From: IMCC26077 sp964561165
Lineage (GTDB): Bacteria > Actinomycetota > Actinomycetes > Nanopelagicales > Nanopelagicaceae
Assembly: GCA_964561165.1 (NCBI GenBank)
Contig: CAZLOJ010000002.1
Location: forward strand, 23,318-87,317
Direction of reading: 5' to 3'
DNA length: 64,000 nucleotides
In this document: positions 24,896 to 33,149 of the stretch, one piece after another
Layout of the letters: each line of letters opens with the position of its first letter
Position numbering within the stretch: position 1 is the first letter of the stretch
Made by a program: the position numbers and the translations under genes
The notes under the pieces: model-generated
What the model was told of the DNA's origin: nothing
The model's database searches: none
What the model saw: only the letters and a program-made list of their open reading frames with translations

Positions 24896-26101
24896 TTATT
24901 TCTGCGCAGCGACCAAAGTTGCCTTCACTACCTTGGTCACATCGTTTCTTTTTAGGGTGATAGAAACTTGGTCGCCTGGAGCTTTGTCGCGAATGGCAAC
25001 AATTAGCTCATCGGAGTTTGTGATTTTGCGTCCACCAAGTTCAACAATGACATCACCCGTTTCGATACCGGCGCTCTCCGCGGGGCTATCGGGTGATACT
25101 GAAGCGACTCGCGCTCCACCTTCAGCAAAGGAGGTATCAACGGAGATGCCAAGAACTGGGTATGAGGATTTTCCTGTTTTGATGAGCTCCTCAGCGGTAC
25201 GTCTAGCCTGATTAATTGGAATCGCAAAACCTAGGCCAATTGATCCAGATTGACTTCCAAAGGAAGATCCCAGCGTTGCAATCGCAGAATTCACGCCCAC
25301 AACAGCTCCCGTTTTATCGACCAACGGGCCTCCGGAATTTCCTGGATTAATTGCTGCATCGGTTTGCAGCGCATTAATGAAGGAGCCTTCGCTCTCTCCA
25401 TCTCCAGCAGTTACCGCACGATTTTTCGCACTTATGATTCCAGATGTGACAGTGCCAGAGAGGCCAAGAGGTGAACCAATGGCAATGACAGCATCGCCAA
25501 CCTGAACTTTGTCACTGTTGCCAAATTGAAGTGCTGGCACTCCGGTACGCGCAACTTTAATTACTGCCAGGTCATAGGCAGGATCCACGCCAACAATTTT
25601 GCCACGCACTACTTTGCCATCATTGAACGAAACTTTTAGTGAACCGCTTCGTCGCACATTTTCCACCACGTGATTGTTCGTAAGTATGTATCCGTCAGAT
25701 CGGATAACGAATCCAGTCCCTGTTCCGCTGCCCATCGCAGAACTTGTTGAGATCGAGACAACTGAAGGCAGTACACGAGCAGCAATGGCCGCTATTGATC
25801 GCGGAGATCGTTCCACCACATTGGTCGTCGCAACAAATGAAGCTCCCGAATCAAATAGTGAGGTGCCGTTCGCTAAGTTTCCTGCTACTCCCCCGACCGC
25901 GCCGGCAATCAACGCCATTCCAACGGCAAGTCCAACGCTTACTTTGGCGCCATGACTGCGACCACTTCGTCGCGCACCTCGACTGGTTAACGAATCTGGA
26001 AGTGGTTGCGCACTCGGTGGCAGGTAATAGTTCTGCGGACGAGCAGGCGGTTGGTTATGGTCATACTGTGCTGCAGGCGACCACCACTCAGGTTGACTCA
26101 T
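24896..26101 (-). CDS. htrA: HtrA/DegP-type serine protease with PDZ domain
   Basis: A 401-residue membrane-anchored protease. Residues 1-50 are a Pro/Gln/Ser-rich cytoplasmic tail, one transmembrane helix follows (about 55-75), the trypsin-like domain spans 105-300 with His in TNNHVV, Asp in AYDLAVI and Ser in GNSGGPL, and a PDZ domain spans 310-398 (ISVDTSFAEGGARVASVSPDSPAESAGI). It would degrade misfolded proteins on the outer face of the membrane. The ATG has GGAG six bases upstream, so it is leadered. In mycobacteria sigE and rseA stand between the O-methyltransferase and htrA; here they are missing. Confidence 0.92.
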   Translation of the reverse strand: MSQPEWWSPAAQYDHNQPPARPQNYYLPPSAQPLPDSLTSRGARRSGRSHGAKVSVGLAVGMALIAGAVGGVAGNLANGTSLFDSGASFVATTNVVERSPRSIAAIAARVLPSVVSISTSSAMGSGTGTGFVIRSDGYILTNNHVVENVRRSGSLKVSFNDGKVVRGKIVGVDPAYDLAVIKVARTGVPALQFGNSDKVQVGDAVIAIGSPLGLSGTVTSGIISAKNRAVTAGDGESEGSFINALQTDAAINPGNSGGPLVDKTGAVVGVNSAIATLGSSFGSQSGSIGLGFAIPINQARRTAEELIKTGKSSYPVLGISVDTSFAEGGARVASVSPDSPAESAGIETGDVIVELGGRKITNSDELIVAIRDKAPGDQVSITLKRNDVTKVVKATLVAAQK

Positions 26102-26230
26102 GCTTTTCTCCAGTACTGAAATCGTTGTTGGGAACTCATTTGCACGTACTCTGGCGACAAAACTCTAAAGAAACCTGAGAGCGCGCTGAAAGTACCCCTA
26201 AACTCTATCTGCTTTGCACACTCTCGCCAC
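26102..26230. other. Intergenic region upstream of htrA
   Basis: 129 bases without a gene, one of the two longest gaps in the window. It holds the htrA ribosome-binding site (GGAG at 26108-26111) and, read on the minus strand, two TAGAGTTT copies that could act as -10 boxes; no convincing -35 or stress-sigma promoter was identified. Confidence 0.4.
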
Positions 26231-26866
26231 TTAACGCTTAACGGCTATGAAAACTCCATCGCCTAAGCCATTCAACGAACACGTCCAGCGCTCACGATCT
26301 GCACGTAGATTTCGAAGAAGTTCCCGACGGGCCACAGTTATCTCATCGCGCTGTGCCAGATCGGCAACTTTGCCGCCGTGCAGCGCATGCACGAGGACAC
26401 ACACGCCCCCGTCGCGGAGAACTCGATACGACTGATCGATTAAATCTGCCAAATCGCCCGAGTAGTCGCGCACGACAATCATGTCGTATCCGGCATCAGT
26501 TAGCTTTTGAAGGATGTCATAGGGTGAACCGTGAATCAGACGAACCCGTTGCGCAGAGATTTCCATCTCTTCGCAAGCTTCACGCGCAAGTTGGACATGC
26601 TCGGCTTCTCGATCGATAGAGGTGATTGTTCCGCTTTCGTCGATACCGCCAGCAAGCCATAGCGTCCCTACGCCAGTGCCCGTTCCCAACTCAACAATAC
26701 TCTTGGCGCGCAGGGCAAGAGCTAACGTTTGCAAGAGTGCGCCACTTCCTGATGATGGCTCATCGCTGCCAAGTTCAGCCCCACGATTTCGCGCGCTTTG
26801 GATTTCCAGCTCTTCGACTATAAAGCTCTCAATAAATTCTCTACTCTTCTCTGATTGGTCACTCAT
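26231..26866 (-). CDS. O-methyltransferase (family 3, Rv1220c-like)
   Basis: A 211-residue SAM-dependent methyltransferase. The SAM motif is VELGTGTGVGTLWLAGG, with SIDREAEHVQLAREA next and YDMIVVRDYSGDLADLI as motif II. It resembles the catechol-type class and is encoded next to htrA as in mycobacteria (Rv1220c); the substrate is unknown. The metal-binding residues typical of cation-dependent members are not all obvious. The ATG at 26866 is chosen because it overlaps the pepA stop as ATGA (26863-26866); an ATG 15 bases earlier is less likely. Confidence 0.82.
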   Translation of the reverse strand: MSDQSEKSREFIESFIVEELEIQSARNRGAELGSDEPSSGSGALLQTLALALRAKSIVELGTGTGVGTLWLAGGIDESGTITSIDREAEHVQLAREACEEMEISAQRVRLIHGSPYDILQKLTDAGYDMIVVRDYSGDLADLIDQSYRVLRDGGVCVLVHALHGGKVADLAQRDEITVARRELLRNLRADRERWTCSLNGLGDGVFIAVKR

Positions 26867-28323
26867 AAACTCTTCAGCCAATCTGTGAGAAGGCGTACGC
26901 CAAATCCGGTGCCACCTTTGGGATTTTCGCCCGAGTCTGAATCACTGCGTCCAACTCCTGCGATATCAAAGTGCACCCATCGCGAATCGGCGACAAACTT
27001 CTCGAGAAAGAGCGCAGCAGTTATGGAGCCGCCGCCAACACTTGGCTTTTCCGCGATATTTTTAAAATCCGCAATTTCAGAATTTAGACTTTCAACGTAA
27101 TCATCAACAAGTGGCATCTGCCATACGCGATCTCCCGTATTTTCGCCCGCTTTGGCAAATCGCTTTGCCAGCGCGTTATCACGGGTGTACATCGCCGCAT
27201 AATGACGACTTAATCCCAAAGTTGCAGCGCCAGTTAACGTCGCAAGATCAATTAAATAATCGGGATCTAATTTCTCTATCGCGTATCCCAAACCATCCGC
27301 AAGAACCAATCGCCCTTCGGCGTCGGTATCGATGACCTCAACAGTTTGTCCGTCATAATGAGTAATGACATCCGATGGTCGTTGCGAGGTTGCCGACAAG
27401 AGATTCTCGGCGCACATCAATAGCGCTGTTATCCGACAATTAACGCCAAGTGCGGCAGCGGCGCGAATTGCACCGAGGATTGCCGCTGCCCCAGCCATAT
27501 CGCTTTTCATCGCAACCATGTTTTCATAGGGACGTTTGAGTGAGACCCCGCCGGTATCAAACATGATTCCTTTGCCGACCAAAACCACATGTGGAATTTT
27601 CCGCGAGCGCGAGCTCTTCTTGTAGCTAATCTCAATCATCGCTGGAGGTCGCTTAGGCGAAGAGTTTCCGACCGCACACAAACCGCCAAATCTGCTGAGC
27701 GCCTTCGCGCCTTGATGAACTGTGATCTCTACTGGGTATTTTGCGAGCGCTTTTTTGGCTTGCGCCGCCATCCATTGCGGACTTTTCATATTTGACGGTG
27801 TGTGAATTAAGTCGCGCGTCAAAAGCACTCCCGAAAGCGTCTCTTGCGCTTCCACTTGATCGTATTTTCTCACTAATGCAAAAGTGGGGGCGTCTTTAAC
27901 GCCACCTACTTTCCATTGATAGGCCGAGAGAGCCAATGCGAGCGCGTGCGAGCGGGTTAGCTCCCCGCGACCTCCGCAGAGCGATGCACACTTCTTTGAA
28001 GTGCCACGGAGTTTGCGCCCAATAGCACTTCCTGCCTTCACCAAGTCAACTCGTGAGTTGCTACCAACACCTACTAAGAAAATTGCAGATAAGGATTTGT
28101 ATTTCACGGGAATCTCAACGAGTTCGCCAGCCTTGCCGGTGAGCTTGTATGACTGTGCTAACTGTTGGAGCTCTTTTGCGCTCTTAACATTCTTGAGAAA
28201 TTCTTTGACTTCGCCGCCGCCTTCAAAGGTCACAGAACCATCGACTACTGGTAGCGCTATTACATCAGCGCTTCTCAAGAAGTTCGATGTGAACGGGGCT
28301 ATTCGAGGTTGTTGCGTGGGCAC
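26863..28323 (-). CDS. pepA: Leucyl aminopeptidase (M17)
   Basis: A 486-residue cytosolic aminopeptidase. The C-terminal catalytic domain shows GKGIMFDTGGVSLK (metal-binding Lys and Asp), MKSDMAGAA, and the M17 signature DTDAEGRLVLADGL, all needed for the two-zinc centre. It releases N-terminal amino acids from peptides in general protein turnover. The start is a GTG at 28321-28323, six bases after TACGGT on the minus strand, so it is probably leaderless. The O-methyltransferase gene is coupled downstream. Confidence 0.93.
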   Translation of the reverse strand: MPTQQPRIAPFTSNFLRSADVIALPVVDGSVTFEGGGEVKEFLKNVKSAKELQQLAQSYKLTGKAGELVEIPVKYKSLSAIFLVGVGSNSRVDLVKAGSAIGRKLRGTSKKCASLCGGRGELTRSHALALALSAYQWKVGGVKDAPTFALVRKYDQVEAQETLSGVLLTRDLIHTPSNMKSPQWMAAQAKKALAKYPVEITVHQGAKALSRFGGLCAVGNSSPKRPPAMIEISYKKSSRSRKIPHVVLVGKGIMFDTGGVSLKRPYENMVAMKSDMAGAAAILGAIRAAAALGVNCRITALLMCAENLLSATSQRPSDVITHYDGQTVEVIDTDAEGRLVLADGLGYAIEKLDPDYLIDLATLTGAATLGLSRHYAAMYTRDNALAKRFAKAGENTGDRVWQMPLVDDYVESLNSEIADFKNIAEKPSVGGGSITAALFLEKFVADSRWVHFDIAGVGRSDSDSGENPKGGTGFGVRLLTDWLKSL

Positions 28324-28329
28324 TTGCTA

Positions 28330-28335
28330 ACCGTA
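28330..28335 (-). promoter_or_regulatory. -10 element, leaderless promoter of pepA
   Basis: TACGGT on the minus strand, six bases before the GTG at 28323. Confidence 0.55.
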
Positions 28336-28342
28336 GCGGCTA

Positions 28343-29596
28343 TCAACGCCTTATCAAGCGAAAGAGCGCGACACCGATTAATCCGCTGATAAGCGAGCCC
28401 ACCATGACAGCGCTCACCGCAAGGTCCTGCAAAGCCGGATCTGAAAATGCCAATTTCGCAATGAATATCGCCACAGTGAAACCGATACCTGCGGTGCTGC
28501 CCACAGCCATGAGCGCTGCCGTGCTGGCCCCTTCAGGAAGTTGGGCAACCTTCGCCTTCGAAGCGCCTTTCGATGCGATGAGAATGCCGAGTGGTTTGCC
28601 CAGCGCCAAGCCGCACATGATGCCCCAGGCAATTGGTGATGTGAAAATCTCGGCGAGCGTCGACACAGAGAGCGAGACGCCTGAATTAGCGAAAGCAAAA
28701 ATTGGGATAACAAAAAAAGCTGAGAAACCATGAAAGTTTCCCTCTAACTTTTCTACGAGCGTCAACGTGCCATCTTCAATATTTTCGAGATTTCCAGCTT
28801 TATCGCCGGTAATTGGCGTTGCGGGGGTCAGTAGCCCCATGATCACGCCGGCTAGCGTTGGATGAATCCCCGCTTTATAGAGGCCAAACCACAGTAGCGC
28901 CCCAACGATGAAATAAACGTAACTTCGGACCACACCAATACGCTGCAGAAGCAAAGTTGCTATTACAGCTCCACCCGCCGCCACTAACCATGAGAGCACT
29001 AAGCCAGTTGAGAAAACAATCGCGATGATCAAGATTGCACCAATGTCATCAATTACAGCGAGCGCAAGTAAGAACGATCGAAGTGCGGTCGTAGCGTGCG
29101 AGCCCATAAGAACGAGCACCCCAACCGCTAATGCGATATCAGTTGCAACCGGAATTGCCCAACCTTGAGGTGCGCTTGTGCCCGCAATCGCCAGGTAAAT
29201 AAGTGCAGGAATCACCATGCCACCTAGAGCGGCAATTAATGGTGCTGCAGCTTGGCGAAGTTTTGCCAGATGCCCTGATGTGAGTTCTCGTTTTATCTCT
29301 AACCCCACGACGAAGAAGAAAATTGTCATCAGGCCATAATTGATTGCCTTGAGAATCGTGAGTTGCAGATCGATTTTTAGTGGCGTTAACGAGAACGAAA
29401 ATTCAAGTAAACGAAAATACTCATCGGAGAATGGTGAATTCGCAATTATCAAACCTAAAAGTGCGGCGGAGAGAAGAAGAATTCCTGAGGAGCTCTCACG
29501 TTCGAGGAAGTCTCGGAATGGGGCGAATCGATTGCCAGCCGTGGTGATGTCTCTCTCGATTACTTCTTGACGAGCGCAACCGCAGCGGAGAGGCAC
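28343..29596 (-). CDS. nhaA: Na+/H+ antiporter NhaA
   Basis: About 417 residues with 11-12 transmembrane helices. The ion-binding motif LALAVIDDIGAILIIA (paired aspartates), FFFVVGLEIKRE and the long VATDIALAVGVLVLMG block are diagnostic for NhaA, which exchanges sodium for protons. The start is uncertain: the only usual start codon ahead of the conserved ESSSGILLL region is a GTG at 29594-29596, which lies inside the 3' end of the DUF3117 gene in another frame (37-base overlap). A rare start codon closer to the domain is possible. Confidence 0.9.
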   Translation of the reverse strand: MPLRCGCARQEVIERDITTAGNRFAPFRDFLERESSSGILLLSAALLGLIIANSPFSDEYFRLLEFSFSLTPLKIDLQLTILKAINYGLMTIFFFVVGLEIKRELTSGHLAKLRQAAAPLIAALGGMVIPALIYLAIAGTSAPQGWAIPVATDIALAVGVLVLMGSHATTALRSFLLALAVIDDIGAILIIAIVFSTGLVLSWLVAAGGAVIATLLLQRIGVVRSYVYFIVGALLWFGLYKAGIHPTLAGVIMGLLTPATPITGDKAGNLENIEDGTLTLVEKLEGNFHGFSAFFVIPIFAFANSGVSLSVSTLAEIFTSPIAWGIMCGLALGKPLGILIASKGASKAKVAQLPEGASTAALMAVGSTAGIGFTVAIFIAKLAFSDPALQDLAVSAVMVGSLISGLIGVALFRLIRR

Positions 29597-29739
29597 TCGG
29601 AAAGACGATTGGCTTCATCTGCGTTGAGTTCGACAACGAGACGTCCGCCACCTTCGAGTGGGACGCGCATCACAAGGCTTCGGTTCTCTTTAGTGACCTC
29701 CATTGGGCCATCACCGGTGCGGGGCTTCATTGCTGCCAT
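29560..29739 (-). CDS. DUF3117 family small protein
   Basis: A 59-residue protein. The reading MAAMKPRTGDGPMEV, then ENRSLVMRVPLEGGGRLVVEL, NADEANRL and a VKK ending matches DUF3117 almost along its whole length. The family is a highly conserved actinobacterial orphan with no known function. The ATG at 29737-29739 has AAGGAG seven bases upstream, a strong ribosome-binding site suggesting good expression. It sits between a lone sigma region 4 gene and nhaA on the same strand. Confidence 0.93.
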   Translation of the reverse strand: MAAMKPRTGDGPMEVTKENRSLVMRVPLEGGGRLVVELNADEANRLSECLSAAVALVKK

Positions 29740-29771
29740 GCTCGCGCTCCTTGCTTGCGGGGGGAGGAGAA

Positions 29772-29972
29772 TTATCTCGTACTCTCGCCAGCCTGGGAAA
29801 TTAGAGCGGCAACCCGCGACCGTCCCCGCTCTAAAACGGCATGAACTGCGCGCTCTGGGACGTTCAAAAGCCCGGCAATTTCGGGCACCGAGCGGCTCTG
29901 CAGATAGACCAGCGAGAGGATGGTTCGCTCCTCTTCCGGCAACCGGTCCAGCAACTCCACAAAGGGGCTCAT
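29772..29972 (-). CDS. Stand-alone sigma-70 region 4-like protein
   Basis: A 66-residue protein consisting of little more than a sigma-70 region 4 helix-turn-helix: LLDRLPEEERTILSLVYLQSRSVPEIAGLLNVPERAVHAVLERGRSRV aligns with the LPxxxRxxxxLxxxxxxxxxEIAxxLxxxxxxVxxxxxRxxxxL pattern of ECF factors. Region 2 is absent, so it cannot act as a full sigma factor by itself. It could be an ECF remnant, a partner of a separate region 2 protein, or a DNA-binding regulator. The ATG is seven bases after TACCGT, so the gene has an intact promoter, arguing against simple decay. Confidence 0.75.
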   Translation of the reverse strand: MSPFVELLDRLPEEERTILSLVYLQSRSVPEIAGLLNVPERAVHAVLERGRSRVAALISQAGESTR

Positions 29973-29979
29973 AGAGATG

Positions 29980-29985
29980 ACGGTA
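29980..29985 (-). promoter_or_regulatory. -10 element, leaderless promoter of sigma region 4 gene
   Basis: TACCGT on the minus strand, seven bases before the ATG at 29972. Confidence 0.5.
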
Positions 29986-30006
29986 CCCCCAAAACTTTAA
30001 GAATCC

Positions 30007-30438
30007 TTAAGGCTGGAGCGTGCGCACGATGCGGGCAAAGCGACGCAGACTCAGCCAAACCCCCACAGCAAGTCCCGGCTTCAGCGCACTCGCCAGAGCT
30101 CCGGCGAGCTCCTCGCTCCAGGTAAATCTGGTCTGCTGTGGTCCGATGGCCGCTAACTCGAAGTGCCCGATGCCGCGCAGCCATTTTCCATAGTGGAGCA
30201 CCTCGCATCGAAACGGCGGCTCCCACTTGGTGACCTCCATCAGATCCCAGATTCCCAACCATCCTTTACTGGGTACTGCGCCGGTGAAGGCAGCGATTTT
30301 CGTTCCTACGCCTGCGCGATCGTCAACAAGATCAACCCTGGTTGCCAACATCCATTCGCCTTGCGAACGCCAATCTGCAATCGCACGCCACACCTTCTCG
30401 ACTGAAGCGTCGAGCGTGAATGTGAACTCAAGTTTCAT
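30007..30438 (-). CDS. SRPBCC (START/cyclase-like) family protein
   Basis: A 143-residue protein with the start of the Bet v 1-like fold MKLEFTFTLDASVEKVWRAIADWRSQGEWM, central strands GTKIAAFTGAVPSKGWLGIWDLMEVTKWEPP and a C-terminal helix LASALKPGLAVGVWLSLRRFARIV. It probably binds a hydrophobic ligand; the ligand is unknown. The ATG at 30438 lies 11 bases inside the end of the upstream MFS gene, so it is in the LOG-MFS-SRPBCC operon. Confidence 0.82.
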   Translation of the reverse strand: MKLEFTFTLDASVEKVWRAIADWRSQGEWMLATRVDLVDDRAGVGTKIAAFTGAVPSKGWLGIWDLMEVTKWEPPFRCEVLHYGKWLRGIGHFELAAIGPQQTRFTWSEELAGALASALKPGLAVGVWLSLRRFARIVRTLQP

Positions 30439-31657
30439 TTCGCACCTGACGAACCTCTCGCACCGATAGCGCACCGATTGCCGCAACAAATACTAAGGCT
30501 GCAAGAATGTACAGCGCATTTTTTGTTCCGATTTGTTCAGCTAGCGGGCCAATGAAAATCAGACCTAGCGGTGCTAGAGCATATGAACCCAATGCATCAT
30601 AAGAGATCACTCGGGAGTACGCCTCCTCCGGAATGTTGTGTTGCATCGAAGTGCTCCACGCGACATAGAAAATTTCAATTGCTACACCTGCGAAAAATGC
30701 GACGATGATTGGTATCCAAATATCTGCGCTGAATGTGATCGAAAAAATCCACGTAGCCATGAAAAGCATTGGGGTGATTCCATAAACCAGTGGTTTGGTT
30801 AGGCGGACCTTAAGTAAGACCAAACCAGTGAGAATCATTCCGACTGTTGATACCGCTAAAACCAATGACCACTCGCGCGGGCCGTATCCACTCTCCTTTG
30901 TTGCCAATGGACCGAGTACGCCAATTGTGGATTCATATGCCAGATTGATGAATGTAAATGCGATGACAACTGAGACGACCCATTTACGGGCAATGAATTC
31001 TCGCCAACCAACCACCAATTGATGAAACATCGTTCCGCTCTCATCTCGGATGATTTTTGGCAGATCAATCGACCAAACTAAAACCCCAGCAATAAAGAAG
31101 GAGAACGCATCCACTGCAAGAGCCCACCCTGAACCTGCGAACGCCACCAAGATGCCACCAACTAGCGCGCCTGCCGTGTACCCAAAATTACTTAATAGAC
31201 CAATAACGCTATTGCCCCGCTGCAGTTGCTCCTTAGGCAAAATCTCTGGCAGAACCCCAGAAAAAGCTGGCCACCAGAGCGCATTGAGCACACCAAAGAG
31301 CGCACCCATTGCGCAGAGCAGTGGAATGGAGACGAAACCAAAGATAAAGCTCGAGGCGCTCACTAGGACAAAAGCGCTTCCTAAGATGTCAGAGCCACCA
31401 ACAATCTTGTTCCTTTTATATCTGTCACCGATTACGCCGCCAAATAACATAAATAGCAAAAGTGGGATCATCTGAGAGCCCAGAACCAAACTTAATTGCG
31501 AGGCCGATCCGTTAGGTAGCCCCAAGACACCGAATGAGAGTGCAATGGGTGTTATTCCATTACCTAAGTTCGATATGAATCGTGCAAGCGCTAATTTAGT
31601 AAATCCTTTGTAGGCAACGAGAGCGCGCAGGTCATCAAGAGCGCTGAATGCAGGCAT
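30428..31657 (-). CDS. MFS transporter (EntS-like)
   Basis: A 409-residue permease with about twelve hydrophobic helices. FGGVIGDRYKRNKIVGGSDILG is the MFS motif A loop, and LGNGITPIALSFGVL is similar to the first helix of EntS/DUF894-type exporters. Likely an efflux pump for a small molecule; substrate unknown. Its ATG at 31657 lies within the 3' end of the LOG gene (23-base overlap), so it is translated from the same transcript. Confidence 0.85.
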   Translation of the reverse strand: MPAFSALDDLRALVAYKGFTKLALARFISNLGNGITPIALSFGVLGLPNGSASQLSLVLGSQMIPLLLFMLFGGVIGDRYKRNKIVGGSDILGSAFVLVSASSFIFGFVSIPLLCAMGALFGVLNALWWPAFSGVLPEILPKEQLQRGNSVIGLLSNFGYTAGALVGGILVAFAGSGWALAVDAFSFFIAGVLVWSIDLPKIIRDESGTMFHQLVVGWREFIARKWVVSVVIAFTFINLAYESTIGVLGPLATKESGYGPREWSLVLAVSTVGMILTGLVLLKVRLTKPLVYGITPMLFMATWIFSITFSADIWIPIIVAFFAGVAIEIFYVAWSTSMQHNIPEEAYSRVISYDALGSYALAPLGLIFIGPLAEQIGTKNALYILAALVFVAAIGALSVREVRQVRNET

Positions 31658-32174
31658 CGAGCGCCTCCTCGACTGTTGTAGTCCAGATTATGTACTCCAA
31701 TTGATGGGGTTTAAGAAAGTTCTGTGCTGCAAGATACTCAAGGAAGATTCGTAATGGACCATAGAAATTATCCGGGTCCAGTATGACCACCGGCTTCTCG
31801 TGAAATCCAAGGGAACGACCAACCCAAATTTCAAAAAACTCCTCCATGGTGCCAGCGCCACCGGGCATGGTGATGAAGGCATCCGAAAATTGATCAAGGA
31901 GCGCTTTTCGCACGCGCATGTCATCTACTACATGAAGCTCGGTTGCCTGATGATCCGCGAACTCATATTCAGCTAACCGTTGTGGAATCACACCGATGGT
32001 CTCGCCACCGTGTTCACGGCATGCCCGCGACACAGCTCCCATCATCGAGATCTGACCGCCACCCCATACAAGCGACCAATCACGTTTTGCGATTGCTGCG
32101 CCAAGCGCTCTAGCAAGCTCTAGATGTTCTGGAGCGATATTCTCTGAGGCAGAGCAATAGACGGCGATATGCAC
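31635..32174 (-). CDS. LOG family nucleoside 5'-monophosphate phosphoribohydrolase
   Basis: A 179-residue Rossmann-fold protein (TIGR00730, LOG). VHIAVYCSAS at the start, VWGGGQISMMGAVS and the signature MPGGAGTMEEFFE identify it. LOG enzymes split nucleotide monophosphates such as cytokinin ribotides into base and ribose-5-P; cellular role in bacteria is unclear. The GTG at 32172-32174 is chosen because TATCCT lies six bases upstream and the LOG fold begins at once; an ATG at 32222 would place its codon across the divergent dapD start. Location beside dapD is conserved in actinobacteria. Confidence 0.85.
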   Translation of the reverse strand: MHIAVYCSASENIAPEHLELARALGAAIAKRDWSLVWGGGQISMMGAVSRACREHGGETIGVIPQRLAEYEFADHQATELHVVDDMRVRKALLDQFSDAFITMPGGAGTMEEFFEIWVGRSLGFHEKPVVILDPDNFYGPLRIFLEYLAAQNFLKPHQLEYIIWTTTVEEALDACIQRS

Positions 32175-32180
32175 CCGCTC

Positions 32181-32186
32181 AGGATA
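32181..32186 (-). promoter_or_regulatory. -10 element, leaderless promoter of LOG gene
   Basis: TATCCT on the minus strand, six bases before the GTG at 32174. It supports the short form of LOG. Confidence 0.5.
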
Positions 32187-32208
32187 CGGGGAACGCGAGG
32201 AAACGGGG

Positions 32209-32214
32209 TACGGT
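32209..32214 (+). promoter_or_regulatory. -10 element, leaderless promoter of dapD
   Basis: TACGGT, six bases before the ATG at 32221, preceded by GG as in two other divergent promoters of this window. Confidence 0.55.
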
Positions 32215-32220
32215 GTAGTC

Positions 32221-33147
32221 ATGGCAACAGCATCTGGCATTGGATTGGCCAATATCACTACGCAAGGAACAGTTCTCGATGTCTGGTTTCCACAGCCAAA
32301 ACTCAGCGCACTAGAAGCTGCGGTAGAACAAAGCGTGCGAACCACGCTCTCAAACCTTGAAGGTGAAGACACAGATCGTGGAATTCATCGAAAAATCGTC
32401 GAAATTGAGATCGATACTGCAAAAGCCCCTACCTCAACTTCAGATGTCTATCTGCGCTTACATTTACTCTCACATCGATTGGTTAAACCGCACGGACAAT
32501 CTCTCGAGGGGATCTTTGGCTTGCTCCCAAACGTCGTTTGGACATCCTTTGGTCCATGTCTCAACGAGAACTTTGAAACAACTCGCGCTCGCTTGATGCA
32601 TCGTGGACCAGTAACCGTGTACGGCGTGGATAAATTTCCGCGAATGGTCGACTATGTGATTCCTAGCGGAGTTCGAATCGCCGATGCCGATCGCGTCCGA
32701 CTTGGCGCATATCTTTCAAGCGGCACGACGGTAATGCACGAAGGATTTGTTAACTTCAATGCAGGAACACTAGGCGCATCAATGGTGGAAGGACGTATAT
32801 CTGCTGGCGTCATCGTCGGCGACGGTTCGGATATTGGTGGCGGCGCATCAATCATGGGCACACTCTCAGGCGGCGGAAAAGAGATTATTTCTATTGGCGA
32901 GAAGACTTTGCTTGGTGCAAATGCAGGGTTAGGAATTTCACTTGGCAATAACTGCGTCGTTGAAGCCGGGCTCTATCTGACCGCCGCATCAAAGGTCACG
33001 TTACCTGATGGTCAAATAATCAAAGCGCGTGAACTTTCTGGCGGAAACAATTTGCTATTTCGAAGAAATTCACAGAACGGATCAATTGAAGCGCTACCCA
33101 AAGAGGGAAGTTGGGGCGGACTGAACTCAGTCCTGCACGCTAACTAG
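32221..33147 (+). CDS. dapD: 2,3,4,5-tetrahydropyridine-2,6-dicarboxylate N-succinyltransferase
   Basis: A 308-residue actinobacterial-type DapD (longer and different from the E. coli form). The C-terminal half is a left-handed beta helix with hexapeptide repeats: VRIADADRVRLGAYLSSGTTVMHEGFVNFNAGTLG, VEGRISAGVIVGDGSDIGGGASIMGTLSGGG. It uses succinyl-CoA to acylate tetrahydrodipicolinate in diaminopimelate synthesis; DapC (6527-7597) catalyses the next step. Its stop lies two bases from the convergent SpoIID gene stop. Confidence 0.92.
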   Translation: MATASGIGLANITTQGTVLDVWFPQPKLSALEAAVEQSVRTTLSNLEGEDTDRGIHRKIVEIEIDTAKAPTSTSDVYLRLHLLSHRLVKPHGQSLEGIFGLLPNVVWTSFGPCLNENFETTRARLMHRGPVTVYGVDKFPRMVDYVIPSGVRIADADRVRLGAYLSSGTTVMHEGFVNFNAGTLGASMVEGRISAGVIVGDGSDIGGGASIMGTLSGGGKEIISIGEKTLLGANAGLGISLGNNCVVEAGLYLTAASKVTLPDGQIIKARELSGGNNLLFRRNSQNGSIEALPKEGSWGGLNSVLHAN

Positions 33148-33149
33148 CG

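Noticed and set aside
26102..26230. GGAAC as a stress-sigma -35 element for htrA
   Set aside because: It lies on the plus strand, opposite to htrA, without a matching -10 element.
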